From Bacteroidales bacterium (GTDB lineage: Bacteria; Bacteroidota; Bacteroidia; Bacteroidales; F082), in NCBI GenBank assembly GCA_016284305.1, contig JAEEON010000074.1, positions 1-64,000 on the forward strand: a stretch of DNA of 64,000 nt, given 5' to 3'. Shown here piece by piece: positions 33,581 through 43,405 of this stretch; within the stretch, counting starts at the first letter, position 1, and every line of letters begins with the position of its first letter. Under the pieces are notes generated by a model. It saw only the letters and a list, made by a program, of their open reading frames with translations. It ran no database searches and had not been told where the DNA came from. A program made the translations under genes and the position numbers.

Positions 33581-36500
33581 ATGAAAAGAAAAATTACATT
33601 TTTGATGGCAGCGTTTTTGCTGCTATGCGGTTTTGGTTGGGCACAAAGCTCTTCCTCAGAAGTTACCGATGAATTAAACAACGAACTCATTGGTGTTACT
33701 GGTACCAGCTATTCCGACTGGACTGGAATTACAAGCGAATCCGATGCAGTTTATGCTGGAAATAGCGCAGGAGGCAACACTTCCATTCAATTGAGAAGTA
33801 ACAACAGCAATTCTGGTATTGTCACCACAGCTTCGGGCGGTACGGCAACCAAAGTCACTGTGACATGGAACACCAATACCGCAGCAGGCAGAACCCTAAA
33901 TGTGTATGGAAAGAGCTCAGCTTATTCAGCCGCTACTGACCTATACAATTCGTCAAACCAAGGCACCCTTATTGGCACAATTGTAAATGGCACAAGCACT
34001 GAATTAACCATTAACGGCTCTTATCCATTTATTGGCATGCGTTCAAATAGCGGAGCCATGTACCTTGACAAAATTGAAATTGTTTGGGAAGATGGCACTT
34101 CGACAGATGCTCCAAGTATTACGGCTTCAAATATGGAAATCGCATACGATGCCACTTCTGGAAGTATTGAATACGAAATCGCCAACCCTGTGACTGGAGG
34201 TCAGATGACTGCCTCCACCGATAGCGAATGGCTCACCTTAGGCACCGTTGGCGAAACTGTTCCTTTCACTTGCACTGCCAATGAGGCCGCTACCGAACGC
34301 ACTGCTACGGTCACCCTTACCTATAATTATAATAACGAAAACATCTCAAAGAGTGTTACCGTCACCCAAGCTGGCAACCCAAACATCACCAACACCATCT
34401 CCGAGATTACCGCCGCAGGCAACTATATCGTTGAAGGCACCATCGTGGCCAAGAGCACACGCGGTTTCATCGTCGGCGACGGCACCGGATACGTCTATTA
34501 TTACAACACAAGCTACAACCAATCCGACTATGCCATTGGCGACATGATCAAACTCGACGGCCCCGTGGTGATTTATGGTGGAGTCTTTGAGTTCAACAAC
34601 ACCACTGAGGTCACCGCAGCCGAGAGCTCCAACTACACCACCGAGGAACCCACTGTGATCACCGGCCAAGACATGGACACACGCGTGGCCTCTACCACAC
34701 CCGCCCAGCTGTCGAACTACGTGCAATACGAAGGAACCCTCTCCGTCAGCGGCACCCACTACAATATCACTAACATAGAAGGAGCCACCACTGCCATAGG
34801 TAGTATCTCCTACCCTATTGATACGGAATTCACATCCTTACAAAACAAAAAAGTTATTGTTACTGGCTATTTTGTAGGAATTTCCAGCAGCCAATACTAC
34901 AACACCATGATTGGTAGCATTGAAGAAGTAATTACCACCGAGCCTACTATCAATGTCACCAACAACAACATCGAACTCGCTTACGATGCCACCTCTGGCG
35001 AAATCGCCTACACCATCGACAACCCTGTGACTGGCACGTCACTAACCGCCACAACCGATGCCGAATGGATTAGCAACATCGTTGTCGGTGCTAGCAGCAT
35101 CACCTTCGATGTCACCGAAAATGATGGCAATGCTGACCGTAGCGCTACCATCACCCTCTCATACACTGGAGCACAAGATGTCGTAGTTACAGTGAATCAA
35201 GACCACTATGTCGCCGATTATGCCACCTTACCATTTGCATTCGATGGTGGCCTCAATGCCATTGCCGAAACGGCCGGATTAACCCAAAATGGTCTTGGCT
35301 CTGATTACACTGGTTCACCCCGTTTGAAATTTGATGGCACCGGCGATTGGGTCATTCTGAAATTCAACGAACGTCCTGGAAAACTCACCTTTGACATCAA
35401 GAATAACGGTTTCAGTGGTGGCACCTTCACCGTACAGACTTCCGAAGACGGTATTACTTATACTGATTTAGAATCCTATACTACCATTACAGGCACTCAA
35501 TCTGAAGAATTCAACAATTTAAGTGAAAACGTCCGCTATATCAAGTGGATCTATACCCAAAAGGTCTCCGGTAATGTTGGTTTGGGCAACATTGTTCTTG
35601 AAGCATACGATGCTCCTGTTCTCGAACCTTCCCTCACCATCACTCCTGACATACTCAATGTGGATTATGATTGGCATATGACCGAACAACTTTCTATTTC
35701 TTATAATGACCTTGTCATCGAAAACTACCAAAGTTTCACCGTTCAGTTCTGTGACACTGAAGGCCAAGAGATAGAACAACCTGCCGAGGAGGATATGTGG
35801 TTAATTATCGGTGTAATTCAACCAGATCCAGATCAAAATGATTATCTAGTGAATTGCTTTGTTTCTTTCAACGAAGGCGAGGCTCGCACCCGTTGCTTCA
35901 AGCTTTTTGCTTATGATGCAAACAACAACAAGGTCTATTCCAACCTCGTCACCGTTAACCAGGGTGCCTTTGTGGCTCCTCTCTCAGGTGATAAATACGT
36001 CAAAGTAACCTCTACTGCTGATCTTACTGATGGTCAATATCTCATTGTTTATGAAGAAGGGTCTGTAGCGTTTGATGGTGGTTTGGAGACTTTGGATGCA
36101 GTTGGCAATACTATTGCTGTTGAAGTCACTGAAAATAACGAAATTGCAGTTACTGATGAAACTACTGCAGCGGAATTCACAATCGACATGACTGCAGGTT
36201 CTATCAAGAGTGCAAGTGGATATTATATCGGCCAAACGGAAAATGCAAACGGATTGGCTACTTCAGAGGATGAGCCAATAATAAACACCATTTCAATTGA
36301 GGACGATGAAAATGCTAGTATTGTTTCAGCAAATACCCATCTTCGCTACAACAGTGCCTCCAACCAAACACGTTTCCGCTACTTCAAGAGCTCGTCATAC
36401 ACGAATCAGAAAGCCATTCAACTCTACAAGAAATTTGAAGCAGCTACCGAAACCCACACCCTCGAAATCGTTGGTTATGACGATAATGATGGCGGTTACT

Positions 36501-37594
36501 ACTTGATTGCTTCACCTGTCACTGTGGATCCCACCACCGCTGTTGACCCTGACACCCAAGAACATATGATTCTTACGGGCGAAGATGCCGTCAATTACGA
36601 CCTTTATTACTTCGATGAAGCACAAACGGAAGAATGGCGCAACTATAAACAAGCCGCATTCAACCTCGAACCTGGCAAAGGTTATCTCTATGCCCACAAG
36701 AGAGGTGGTAACTTCACCCTCACCGGCATTCCTTATGTAGGCGATGGCACTATCCGCCTTAACAAGAAGGGCAACGGCACCTTCGCTGGATGGAACCTCG
36801 TGGGTAACCCCTTCAACACTTTTGCCACCATCGACCGCAATGAGTTCTATGTCATGAGATCCGACGGCGGCGAAATCATCACTAGTGAAACTAACAGAAT
36901 TGAGGCCATGCAAGGCATCTTCGTCATTGCTGAAAATGATCAAGAAACCGTGACCTTCACCGGCTATGCTCCACTCGACGAAGGAGCCAAGATCGTCATC
37001 AATGTCATGAAGAACCGTAACACCGTCGTTGACCGTGCCATCGTCAACCTCAACAACCACGGTCGCCTGCCGAAGTTCATGCTCAACCCCGACAACACCA
37101 AGGTCTATATCCCGCAAGACAACATCGAATACGCCGTGGCTAAGAGCGAGGATGTCCAAGGCGAAATGCCAATCAACTTCCACGCCGCTGAAAATGGCAC
37201 TTACACCTTCAGTGTCAACGCCAAGAACACCGAGATGGATTACCTCCACCTCATCGACAACAAGACGGGCGAAGAGATCGACCTGAAGGCCAACCCGAAC
37301 TATAGCTTCGACGCTAACGTCAGCGATATCGAGGCCCGCTTCACCTTGATCTTTAATGCCAACACCGGTGTCAACGAGAACGACATCAACACATTCGCCT
37401 ACTTCAACGGCAGCGAATGGATCATCAACAACACCGACAACGCCACTGTGGAAGTCGTTGATATGCTTGGCCGCGTGGTCTTGAGCCAAAACGCCGCAAA
37501 ACACATCTCCACTTCAACGATGGCCTCCGGCGTCTATACACTCCGCCTCACCAATGGCAATGAAGTGAAAACTCAAAAGATCGTGGTTAAATAA
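33581..37594 (+). CDS. Large T9SS-secreted protein with two BACON-like domains
   Basis: Start chosen at MKRKITFLMAAFLLLCGFGWA, a clear signal peptide, 13 codons inside the longest frame. Of 1,337 residues, an N-terminal beta-sandwich is followed by a BACON-like repeat (MEIAYDATSGSIEYEI with AEW/SEWL and a VTVTQAG end), an OB-fold/DUF5689-like stretch (TNTISEITAAGNYIVEGTIV), a second BACON-like repeat (IELAYDATSGEIAYTI), a galactose-binding-like jelly roll, then YLYAHKRGGNFTLTGIPYVG and FAGWNLVGNPFNTF. It ends with a T9SS type A signal (VVDMLGRVVLSQ, SGVYTLRLT). BACON domains usually bind carbohydrate or mucin, so a surface glycan-binding role is inferred. It ends at a strong terminator. Confidence 0.85.
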   Translation: MKRKITFLMAAFLLLCGFGWAQSSSSEVTDELNNELIGVTGTSYSDWTGITSESDAVYAGNSAGGNTSIQLRSNNSNSGIVTTASGGTATKVTVTWNTNTAAGRTLNVYGKSSAYSAATDLYNSSNQGTLIGTIVNGTSTELTINGSYPFIGMRSNSGAMYLDKIEIVWEDGTSTDAPSITASNMEIAYDATSGSIEYEIANPVTGGQMTASTDSEWLTLGTVGETVPFTCTANEAATERTATVTLTYNYNNENISKSVTVTQAGNPNITNTISEITAAGNYIVEGTIVAKSTRGFIVGDGTGYVYYYNTSYNQSDYAIGDMIKLDGPVVIYGGVFEFNNTTEVTAAESSNYTTEEPTVITGQDMDTRVASTTPAQLSNYVQYEGTLSVSGTHYNITNIEGATTAIGSISYPIDTEFTSLQNKKVIVTGYFVGISSSQYYNTMIGSIEEVITTEPTINVTNNNIELAYDATSGEIAYTIDNPVTGTSLTATTDAEWISNIVVGASSITFDVTENDGNADRSATITLSYTGAQDVVVTVNQDHYVADYATLPFAFDGGLNAIAETAGLTQNGLGSDYTGSPRLKFDGTGDWVILKFNERPGKLTFDIKNNGFSGGTFTVQTSEDGITYTDLESYTTITGTQSEEFNNLSENVRYIKWIYTQKVSGNVGLGNIVLEAYDAPVLEPSLTITPDILNVDYDWHMTEQLSISYNDLVIENYQSFTVQFCDTEGQEIEQPAEEDMWLIIGVIQPDPDQNDYLVNCFVSFNEGEARTRCFKLFAYDANNNKVYSNLVTVNQGAFVAPLSGDKYVKVTSTADLTDGQYLIVYEEGSVAFDGGLETLDAVGNTIAVEVTENNEIAVTDETTAAEFTIDMTAGSIKSASGYYIGQTENANGLATSEDEPIINTISIEDDENASIVSANTHLRYNSASNQTRFRYFKSSSYTNQKAIQLYKKFEAATETHTLEIVGYDDNDGGYYLIASPVTVDPTTAVDPDTQEHMILTGEDAVNYDLYYFDEAQTEEWRNYKQAAFNLEPGKGYLYAHKRGGNFTLTGIPYVGDGTIRLNKKGNGTFAGWNLVGNPFNTFATIDRNEFYVMRSDGGEIITSETNRIEAMQGIFVIAENDQETVTFTGYAPLDEGAKIVINVMKNRNTVVDRAIVNLNNHGRLPKFMLNPDNTKVYIPQDNIEYAVAKSEDVQGEMPINFHAAENGTYTFSVNAKNTEMDYLHLIDNKTGEEIDLKANPNYSFDANVSDIEARFTLIFNANTGVNENDINTFAYFNGSEWIINNTDNATVEVVDMLGRVVLSQNAAKHISTSTMASGVYTLRLTNGNEVKTQKIVVK

Positions 37595-37610
37595 ACAAAC
37601 CCGATTGCAT

Positions 37611-37648
37611 AAAAAATCCGGCACCGCTGACGATGCCGGATTTTTTTT
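37611..37648. terminator. Bidirectional Rho-independent terminator
   Basis: AATCCGGCA and TGCCGGATT form a GC-rich stem flanked by A6 on the left and T8 on the right. It lies between the convergent BACON T9SS gene and GH92 gene, and its T-run overlaps the GH92 stop codon. Confidence 0.88.
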
Positions 37649-39995
37649 AATGTGTCATCGAATAAGGCTTATCCTCAGTAGCAAGACCTCTCGACACATT
37701 CGGCGTGCTTCCCATCTCGAAACACAACTCGCCACCATGCATTAACTGCTCGTGAGTAAAGTAAAGCTTGGTGATTTCCTCTCCATTTAAAGTTACTCGC
37801 TGAACATAACGATTCTCGTCACTGACCCCAGGAGCCTTGATCTCCAACATCTTGCCATTACCTAACCGCACCTTCATATAGGGCAAGTATGGCGCCCCAA
37901 GCACATATTGGTCGCTGCCCGGACAAACAGGATAGAAGCCCATGGCAGAAAAGAGATACCAAGCCGACATCTGGCCACAGTCGTCGTTGCCGCATAAACC
38001 ATCGATGTTGTTCTTGTAAAACCGATTCATGATCTCGCGCAACCAATACTGGGTCTTGTAGGGCTGTGAAGTCCAGTTGTATAGATAAACGATATGATGG
38101 GCGGGCTCGTTGCCATGGTTGTAACAGCCCATCAAGCCTTCCTCGGTAACGTCCTCGGTGTTCTCGAAAAACTCTGGGGGCAAAGGCATTACAAACAAAG
38201 TGTCGAGGTTACGGATGAATTGGGCATCACCTCCCATCGCCTCCATGAGGCCATTCACGTCATGTGGCACATAGAACGAATACACCCATGAATTACCTTC
38301 CACAAAGCCTTCGCCTTCCGTGTCAAAGAGACTGAACGGCTCTTTCCAGCGACCATCGGAATAACGTGGTCGGGCAAAGCCAAGACTCATGTCAAAGGTG
38401 TTGCGCCAATTGGATGCCCGCTGACGATAACGCTCCGCCATCACCTCATCGCCAGCCTTCAACGCAGCCTGATAGATGGCCCAGTCGTCGTAGGCATACT
38501 CCAAAGTGATGGAGACACAGCCGTTATTACGGTCAAAAGGAACATAACCCAGACGTTGATAGTCCACCAAGTTGACATAATATGGACAGGTGGAACTGCG
38601 CTCCAAGGCTTTCAACATGGTATTTTCTTGTCTCACAACGTCTTTGACATAGGCATCGGACACCACAGAGGCCCCATGATAGCCAATCATGCACCAATTC
38701 TCATTGGCATTGTGCGACCACACGGGCAGCAACCCATGGACACTCTGTTCGCTATGCTTGAGCATAGAGGTCACCATGTCGGCATTACGTTGCGGCTGAA
38801 GCAAGTTGAACAAAGGATGAAGAGCCCGATAGGTATCCCATAGTGAGAACACCGTGTAGTTGGTGAAATCCTTCGCCTGGTGGACGTTGTGGTCAAGGCC
38901 ACGGTATTGTCCATCGACATCCATATACACCGAAGGGTTGATCATGGTATGGTACAGCGAAGTATAAAGCATGGCTTTTTGGTCGTCGTTGCCTTCAGCA
39001 TCGACGATGGCGAGTTCATGGTTCCACTTAGCCTGGGTCTCGACAAGCAGTTGGTCGAAGTCGCGATGGTCGGTCTCAGCATGGAGATTACGCAGGGCTC
39101 CTTCCGTGCTGGTGGCAGAGAGGGCTACTTTCATCTCGAGACGCTCAGGGTGGTCGAAATGGAAATAGGCGACAATCTTACGACCAGTCATCTCTGGGAA
39201 GTTGTGGTTGACGGCGAACTTGCCCCACATGCCGTTATATTTAGGTTGTTGCAGGTCGCGGTAGCCATAATCGGTGATTGGCTGGTTGAAGCTGATGGCG
39301 AAGTAGGTGTAGTTGGTCCGAGCCCATCCGTTGGTGATACGATAACCGGTCAGGAGGGTGTCGTTTTCAACGCGCAGGTTGGCCCAAAGGGTCTTGCCGT
39401 CGTAGTTATAGATGCCATGTTGCAGGTCGAGAATGATGGAGCCGTCCTGTCCCTCAGGGAAGGTATAGCGGTGGATGCCGACATGTTCCGTAGCGGTGAG
39501 TTGGACTTTCACGCCATAGTCTTGCAACATCACCTCATAGTAGCCTGGTGTCGCTTTCTCGGTATCGTGAGAGAAACGCGATCGGTAGCCAGTGTCGGGA
39601 TCGGTTTGTGTCCCGGGGTGATATTTGACGGGACCTGTGATTGGCATGACGAGGATATCGCCCAAGTCGGAGTGGCCGGTGCCACTGAAATGGGTGTGGC
39701 TGAAGCCGACGATGGTGCTATCTTTATGTTGGTATCCGGCACAGTACTCATAGACGCGAGGCTGGTATTTGCCATCGATATTATGAGGCACGGTGTCGGT
39801 GTCGGGACTCAGTTGCACAATGCCGAAAGGAGCGCAGGCACCAGGAAAGGTATGGCCCATACCGTTAGTGCCGATGATTGGGTCAACATAATGCAGGTAA
39901 TCCTTCTCATTGTCAATACTTGTTTGATTGTGGTCAGCACAGCCAAAAGCCAGCAAACCGCTAACTAGGATCAGTAGTTTGTAGTAGTTTTTCAT
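37647..39995 (-). CDS. Glycoside hydrolase family 92 alpha-mannosidase, lipoprotein
   Basis: Start set at MKNYYKLLILVSGLLAFGC, giving a lipobox LAFGC. The mature enzyme shows GH92 signatures: YVDPIIGTNGMGHTFPGACA at the N-terminus, QLSPDTDT, FSHTHFSGTGHSDLGDI, a central FSLWDTYRALHPLFNLLQP, GNEPAHHIVYLYNW and the catalytic-region GNDDCGQMSAWYLFSAMGF. GH92 enzymes are calcium-dependent inverting exo-alpha-mannosidases acting on N-glycans or yeast mannan; linkage preference cannot be read. 782 residues, lipid-anchored and probably periplasmic or surface. Paralogue at 51834-54065. Confidence 0.93.
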   Translation of the reverse strand: MKNYYKLLILVSGLLAFGCADHNQTSIDNEKDYLHYVDPIIGTNGMGHTFPGACAPFGIVQLSPDTDTVPHNIDGKYQPRVYEYCAGYQHKDSTIVGFSHTHFSGTGHSDLGDILVMPITGPVKYHPGTQTDPDTGYRSRFSHDTEKATPGYYEVMLQDYGVKVQLTATEHVGIHRYTFPEGQDGSIILDLQHGIYNYDGKTLWANLRVENDTLLTGYRITNGWARTNYTYFAISFNQPITDYGYRDLQQPKYNGMWGKFAVNHNFPEMTGRKIVAYFHFDHPERLEMKVALSATSTEGALRNLHAETDHRDFDQLLVETQAKWNHELAIVDAEGNDDQKAMLYTSLYHTMINPSVYMDVDGQYRGLDHNVHQAKDFTNYTVFSLWDTYRALHPLFNLLQPQRNADMVTSMLKHSEQSVHGLLPVWSHNANENWCMIGYHGASVVSDAYVKDVVRQENTMLKALERSSTCPYYVNLVDYQRLGYVPFDRNNGCVSITLEYAYDDWAIYQAALKAGDEVMAERYRQRASNWRNTFDMSLGFARPRYSDGRWKEPFSLFDTEGEGFVEGNSWVYSFYVPHDVNGLMEAMGGDAQFIRNLDTLFVMPLPPEFFENTEDVTEEGLMGCYNHGNEPAHHIVYLYNWTSQPYKTQYWLREIMNRFYKNNIDGLCGNDDCGQMSAWYLFSAMGFYPVCPGSDQYVLGAPYLPYMKVRLGNGKMLEIKAPGVSDENRYVQRVTLNGEEITKLYFTHEQLMHGGELCFEMGSTPNVSRGLATEDKPYSMTH

Positions 39996-40084
39996 GGGTA
40001 TGGTATTATGATACAAAACTACAAAAAGATATTATTCTAACAAAACAGTAGTAGATCGTCGTTACCCAAACCAGTGACGACACT

Positions 40085-40180
40085 GTCATTGCGAGGAGCG
40101 TAGCGACGAAGCAACCCAACCTGAACTGGAAAAAGCCTTGGAGAGTTCTGGTTGGGTTGCTTCGCTTCGCTCGCAATGAC
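40085..40180. repeat. Palindromic element, copy A
   Basis: Begins GTCATTGCGAGGAGCGTAGC and ends with the complement GCTTCGCTTCGCTCGCAATG-AC. CAACCCAACCTGAACTGG pairs with the later CTGGTTGGGTTG. The ends match the insert within polA. Confidence 0.85.
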
Positions 40181-40331
40181 GCAATGCGTGGCAGCACATT
40201 GACAACGCAATGCGTGAAAACTCATTGACAACGCAAAGCGTGACAGCAACATATTGAGTAGCCACGGGCACGACAGCAATTTGATTGATAGCAGCGGGCA
40301 CGGCAGCAACATGTTGAGTAGCCACGGGCAC
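40181..40331. repeat. Degenerate tandem repeats between palindromes
   Basis: About five imperfect units of 26-32 nt with the theme ACGCAATGCGTGGCAGCACA-TTGA, drifting to ACGGGCACGGCAGCAACATG-TTGAGTAGCC. A further partial unit follows copy B (40428-40460). Confidence 0.7.
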
Positions 40332-40427
40332 GTCATTGCGAGCGCAGCGAAGCAAACCAACTTGAATCGGCTATGGCTAATGATAGTTCAGGTTGGTTTG
40401 CTTCGCTCGTTCCTCGCTCGCAATGAC
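40332..40427. repeat. Palindromic element, copy B
   Basis: Begins GTCATTGCGAGCGCAGCGAA and ends CTCGTTCCTCGCTCGCAATG-AC. The inner arms AAGCAAACCAACTTGAA and TTCAGGTTGGTTTGCTT pair almost fully. Confidence 0.85.
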
Positions 40428-40570
40428 GCAATGCGTGGCAGCACACTAACAACGCAATGCATTGAATCACAAAACATGATTGTTTATCATAATAAATCAA
40501 TAATAATATTTTTAATTAATATTATTGTTAGTATTTTTATATATTTGCATAATTTTAAAATAGTAAATCT

Positions 40571-40852
40571 ATGAACTTCGTTTATATTTTATTTAACAAA
40601 CCACATGGTACACTTTATACAGGAGTTACATCCAATTTGAAAAAGAGAATGCTTGAGCATAAAACAAAAATACATCCACATTCATTTACCGCTACATACA
40701 ATGTCACTAAACTTGGTTACTTCGAAGAGATCCCGTCTATTAAAGATGCTATAGATCGCGAAAAACAGTTAAAAGCAGGTTCCAGATCGAAAAAAATACG
40801 ATTAATTCAAAGTATGAATCCTACTTGGGAAGATTTATCTGATGATCTCTAA
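40571..40852 (+). CDS. GIY-YIG family nuclease-like protein
   Basis: 93 residues, the single-domain GIY-YIG (UPF0213/YhbQ-like) type. The signature pair is visible as FVYILFNKPHGTLYTGVT near the N-terminus, followed by LKKRMLEHK (Arg/His region) and a conserved Glu in IDREKQLKAG. Members of this small-protein group are abundant in Bacteroidetes and their role is unclear (possible repair nuclease). Its end overlaps the YraN frame slightly. Confidence 0.9.
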   Translation: MNFVYILFNKPHGTLYTGVTSNLKKRMLEHKTKIHPHSFTATYNVTKLGYFEEIPSIKDAIDREKQLKAGSRSKKIRLIQSMNPTWEDLSDDL

Positions 40853-41216
40853 CACTATGTATGACAGCCACGAATTAGGAAAGAGGGGCGAAGATCTTGC
40901 CGTGGAATACCTTATTAAATTAGGTTACCAGATTTTGGAACGCAACTGGCGTTCAGGACATAAGGAGATTGACATTATCGCGATGAAAGGCGACACCTTG
41001 GTGGCTGTCGAGGTAAAGACCCGTAAGTCGAACACTTTTGGTGAGCCCGACATCGCGGTGGGGGTGATGAAACAACGGATGCTCGCTTGGGCCGCCGATG
41101 CCTATGTCAGGTACCGAAACCTCGATGTGGAGGTGCGTTTTGATGTTATCTCCATTATCATCAACGAGCAAGGAGAGCATCTCGAGCACATCGAAGATGC
41201 GTTTATCACCACATGA
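40842..41216 (+). CDS. YraN/UPF0102 family nuclease-like protein
   Basis: 124 residues; the PD-(D/E)xK-type core is visible in GHKEIDIIAMKGDTLVAVEV plus K (E-x-D-x14-E-V-K). The N-terminal LGKRGEDLAVEYLIKLGYQI is typical of YraN. The family is thought to resolve or process DNA, but its role is not firmly established. The Met at 40842 overlaps the upstream gene by 11 nt; the Met at 40857 is an alternative start. Convergent with metG, 7 nt apart. Confidence 0.9.
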   Translation: MISNTMYDSHELGKRGEDLAVEYLIKLGYQILERNWRSGHKEIDIIAMKGDTLVAVEVKTRKSNTFGEPDIAVGVMKQRMLAWAADAYVRYRNLDVEVRFDVISIIINEQGEHLEHIEDAFITT

Positions 41217-41223
41217 TAGTCAA

Positions 41224-43284
41224 TTACCCGACGCTGCACCCTGGAGCGACCAAATCGCTGGGGGTGAGGAGGACGAGACGTCCATCCTTGTCCTCGGCGG
41301 AAAGGATCATGCCCTCGCTGACCACACCCTTCAGCTTACGAGGTTCGAAGTTGGCGATGAAGCATACCTGTTTGCCCACCAGCTTCTCCGGCTCGGTGTA
41401 GTACTTGGCGATGCCACTCACGATGGTACGCTTGTTCATGCCATCGTCGATGAGGAACTGCAACAGCTTGTCTGCCTTCGGCACCTTGCAGCATTCGAGG
41501 ATGGTGCCCACGCGGATATCGACCTTCATGAAATCGTCGAAGCTTACGTTCTGCTTCACCTCGGCAGGCTTCCAGGCATTGAGGGCATTGGCCTTCTTGG
41601 TCTCCTCAAGTTTCTGCAGCTGGGCAGCCACCACGCTGTCTTCCACCTTCTCGAAGAGTAGTTCCGGCTGGCCAATGACATGACCTTCAGGCAGCAACAC
41701 CGAAGCTTCTGCATCGTTCCAGCTCTTCACTTCGAGGCCAATCATCTGTTGGAGCTTCTTCGCGCTGAAAGGCAAGAAAGGCTCACTCAAGATGGCAAGA
41801 TGCGCCACAATCTGCAGCGACACGGCCATCACGGTTTTCACTCGCTCGGGGTCCGTCTTGATTTGTTTCCAAGGCTCGTTGTCGGTAAGGTATTTGTTGC
41901 CCAGACGAGCCAGATTCATCAGTTCAGCCAAACCTTCGCGGAACTTGTAGTTCTCGATGAGATTTCCTATCTTCTTCGGGTAGGCATTCATCTCGGCGAT
42001 GGCGTTTTGGTCGGCCTCATTGAGGTTGTCCAAAGCGGGCACAGCACCTTCGTAATACTTATGGGTCAGCACCAACGTGCGGTTGACAAAGTTGCCGAAG
42101 ATAGCCAGCAATTCGTTGTTGTTGCGATCTTGATAGTCCTTCCAGGTGAAGTTATTGTCTTTGGTCTCAGGGGCGTTAGCGGTCAGCACATAACGCAGAA
42201 CATCCTGTTTTCCAGGGAATTCCTGCAAATATTCATGCAGCCACACGGCCCAATTGCGCGAGGTAGAGATCTTGTCGTTTTCGAGGTTGAGGAACTCGTT
42301 GGCGGGCACGTTTTCCGGGACGATATAATCACCGTAGGCTTTCAGCATGCAAGGGAAGATGATGCAGTGGAACACGATATTGTCTTTGCCGATGAAGTGC
42401 ACCAGCTTGGTCTCGGGATCTTTCCACCATTTCTCCCAGTTCTCACCGCGTTGTTCGCAGATCTCTTTGGTGTTGGAGATATAACCGATGGGGGCGTCGA
42501 ACCACACATAGAGCACCTTGCCGTCGGCACCTTCAAGCGGGACGGGCACGCCCCAGTCGAGGTCACGGGTGACGGCACGGGGCTGCAAGCCACCGTCGAG
42601 CCAACTCTTGACCTGGCCATACACGTTGGTCTTCCATTCCTTATGGCCTTCAAGAATCCATTCGCGAAGCCAAGGCTCATATTGATCCAAAGGCAAGTAC
42701 CAGTGTTTGGTAGGCTTCTTCACCAAAGCGGCACCGCTAAGTTGCGAATGCGGGTTGATGAGTTCATCGGGGCTGAGCGAGCTGCCGCACTTCTCGCACT
42801 GGTCGCCGTAGGCACCCTCAGCGCCACATTTAGGACAGGTTCCCACGATGTAACGGTCCGAGAGGAATTTCTGTCGCTCAGGGTCGAAATACTGTTCGGT
42901 CTCCTTCTCGATGAACTTGCCTTCGTCGTAAAGTTTCTTGAAGAATTCCTGTGCCGTGGCACGATGCATCTTCGAAGAGGTGCGTGAGTAGATGTCGTAG
43001 CTGATGCCAAGCTCTTCAAATGAATTCTTGATGATGGCATGGTAGCGGTCCACGATATCTTGAGGGGTGACGCCTTCTTTCTCTGCCTTGATGGTGATCG
43101 GCACACCGTGCTCGTCGGAACCACCGACAAACAGCACCTCTTCACCACGCATCCGCAGGTAACGCACGTAGGTGTCGGCAGGGATATAAACGCCAGCCAG
43201 ATGGCCGATATGCACTGGACCGTTGGCATAAGGAAGAGCTGTGGTTACTGTGTAACGCTTGAAATGTTTGTTCGATGATTCCAT
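41224..43284 (-). CDS. metG: Methionyl-tRNA synthetase with C-terminal tRNA-binding domain
   Basis: Charges initiator and elongator tRNA-Met. Start set at [20 protein letters not shown], since the longer frame covers the -7 box and lacks family resemblance. Motifs: class I HIGH as [11 protein letters not shown], zinc ligands [18 protein letters not shown] near residue 150, KMSKS equivalent [11 protein letters not shown] near 345, and a fused EMAP-II/Trbp111-type domain in the last ~110 residues ([14 protein letters not shown]). 686 residues. Confidence 0.95.
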   Translation of the reverse strand: MESSNKHFKRYTVTTALPYANGPVHIGHLAGVYIPADTYVRYLRMRGEEVLFVGGSDEHGVPITIKAEKEGVTPQDIVDRYHAIIKNSFEELGISYDIYSRTSSKMHRATAQEFFKKLYDEGKFIEKETEQYFDPERQKFLSDRYIVGTCPKCGAEGAYGDQCEKCGSSLSPDELINPHSQLSGAALVKKPTKHWYLPLDQYEPWLREWILEGHKEWKTNVYGQVKSWLDGGLQPRAVTRDLDWGVPVPLEGADGKVLYVWFDAPIGYISNTKEICEQRGENWEKWWKDPETKLVHFIGKDNIVFHCIIFPCMLKAYGDYIVPENVPANEFLNLENDKISTSRNWAVWLHEYLQEFPGKQDVLRYVLTANAPETKDNNFTWKDYQDRNNNELLAIFGNFVNRTLVLTHKYYEGAVPALDNLNEADQNAIAEMNAYPKKIGNLIENYKFREGLAELMNLARLGNKYLTDNEPWKQIKTDPERVKTVMAVSLQIVAHLAILSEPFLPFSAKKLQQMIGLEVKSWNDAEASVLLPEGHVIGQPELLFEKVEDSVVAAQLQKLEETKKANALNAWKPAEVKQNVSFDDFMKVDIRVGTILECCKVPKADKLLQFLIDDGMNKRTIVSGIAKYYTEPEKLVGKQVCFIANFEPRKLKGVVSEGMILSAEDKDGRLVLLTPSDLVAPGCSVG

Positions 43285-43311
43285 AGTGATGATAGGTTTT
43301 GAAACAGGATG

Positions 43312-43319
43312 CAAAAATA
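43312..43319 (-). promoter_or_regulatory. -7 box for metG
   Basis: TATTTTTG on the minus strand, 27 nt before the chosen metG start, matches TAnnTTTG and helps decide that start. Confidence 0.45.
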
Positions 43320-43330
43320 CGAAAATAATC

Positions 43331-43361
43331 TTGTTGTTTTTTGATTTAAAATTTATCTTTG
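43331..43361 (+). promoter_or_regulatory. Promoter of DUF937 gene
   Basis: TTG at 43331-43333 and TATCTTTG at 43354-43361 are separated by 20 nt. The leader is the stuttering repeat at 43362-43400. Confidence 0.6.
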
Positions 43362-43400
43362 CAACTGAATAACTGAACAACTATTAACTTTTTAACTTAA
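43362..43400. repeat. Stuttering AACTGA repeat in the DUF937 leader
   Basis: AACTGAATAACTGAACAACT followed by TTAACTTTTTAACTTAAA. A close relative occupies 43961-43990, immediately downstream of the same gene. Confidence 0.5.
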
Positions 43401-43405
43401 ATCTG

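Larger units (their letters stand above)
40017..40570. other. Gene-free island of palindromic and tandem repeats
   Basis: This 550-nt gap has no convincing gene; short open frames here read the repeat itself (for example LLRRYAPRND). It contains two ~96-nt palindromic elements, degenerate ~26-32-nt tandem units between and after them, and an AT-rich promoter-like end before the GIY-YIG gene (TATATTTG at 40540-40547). Confidence 0.75.

Noticed and set aside
36512-37504. 330-codon minus-strand frame opposite the BACON T9SS gene
   Set aside because: Antisense to the conserved T9SS C-terminal region; composition is a mirror of that gene.
38880-39968. 362-codon plus-strand frame opposite GH92
   Set aside because: Shadow of the GH92 coding sequence; no ribosome-binding site or recognisable domain.
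40181-40331. Possible CRISPR array
   Set aside because: Units are degenerate, 26-32 nt long with no unique spacers of constant length, and no cas gene lies nearby.
40037-40360. Short minus-strand frames around 90-107 codons in the repeat island
   Set aside because: They translate the palindromic repeat itself (LLRRYAPRND, VIASEAKQ) and have no start context.
41680-42987. Long plus-strand open frame of 435 codons opposite metG
   Set aside because: Antisense to a certain metG with conserved motifs throughout; no independent signal, promoter or family.
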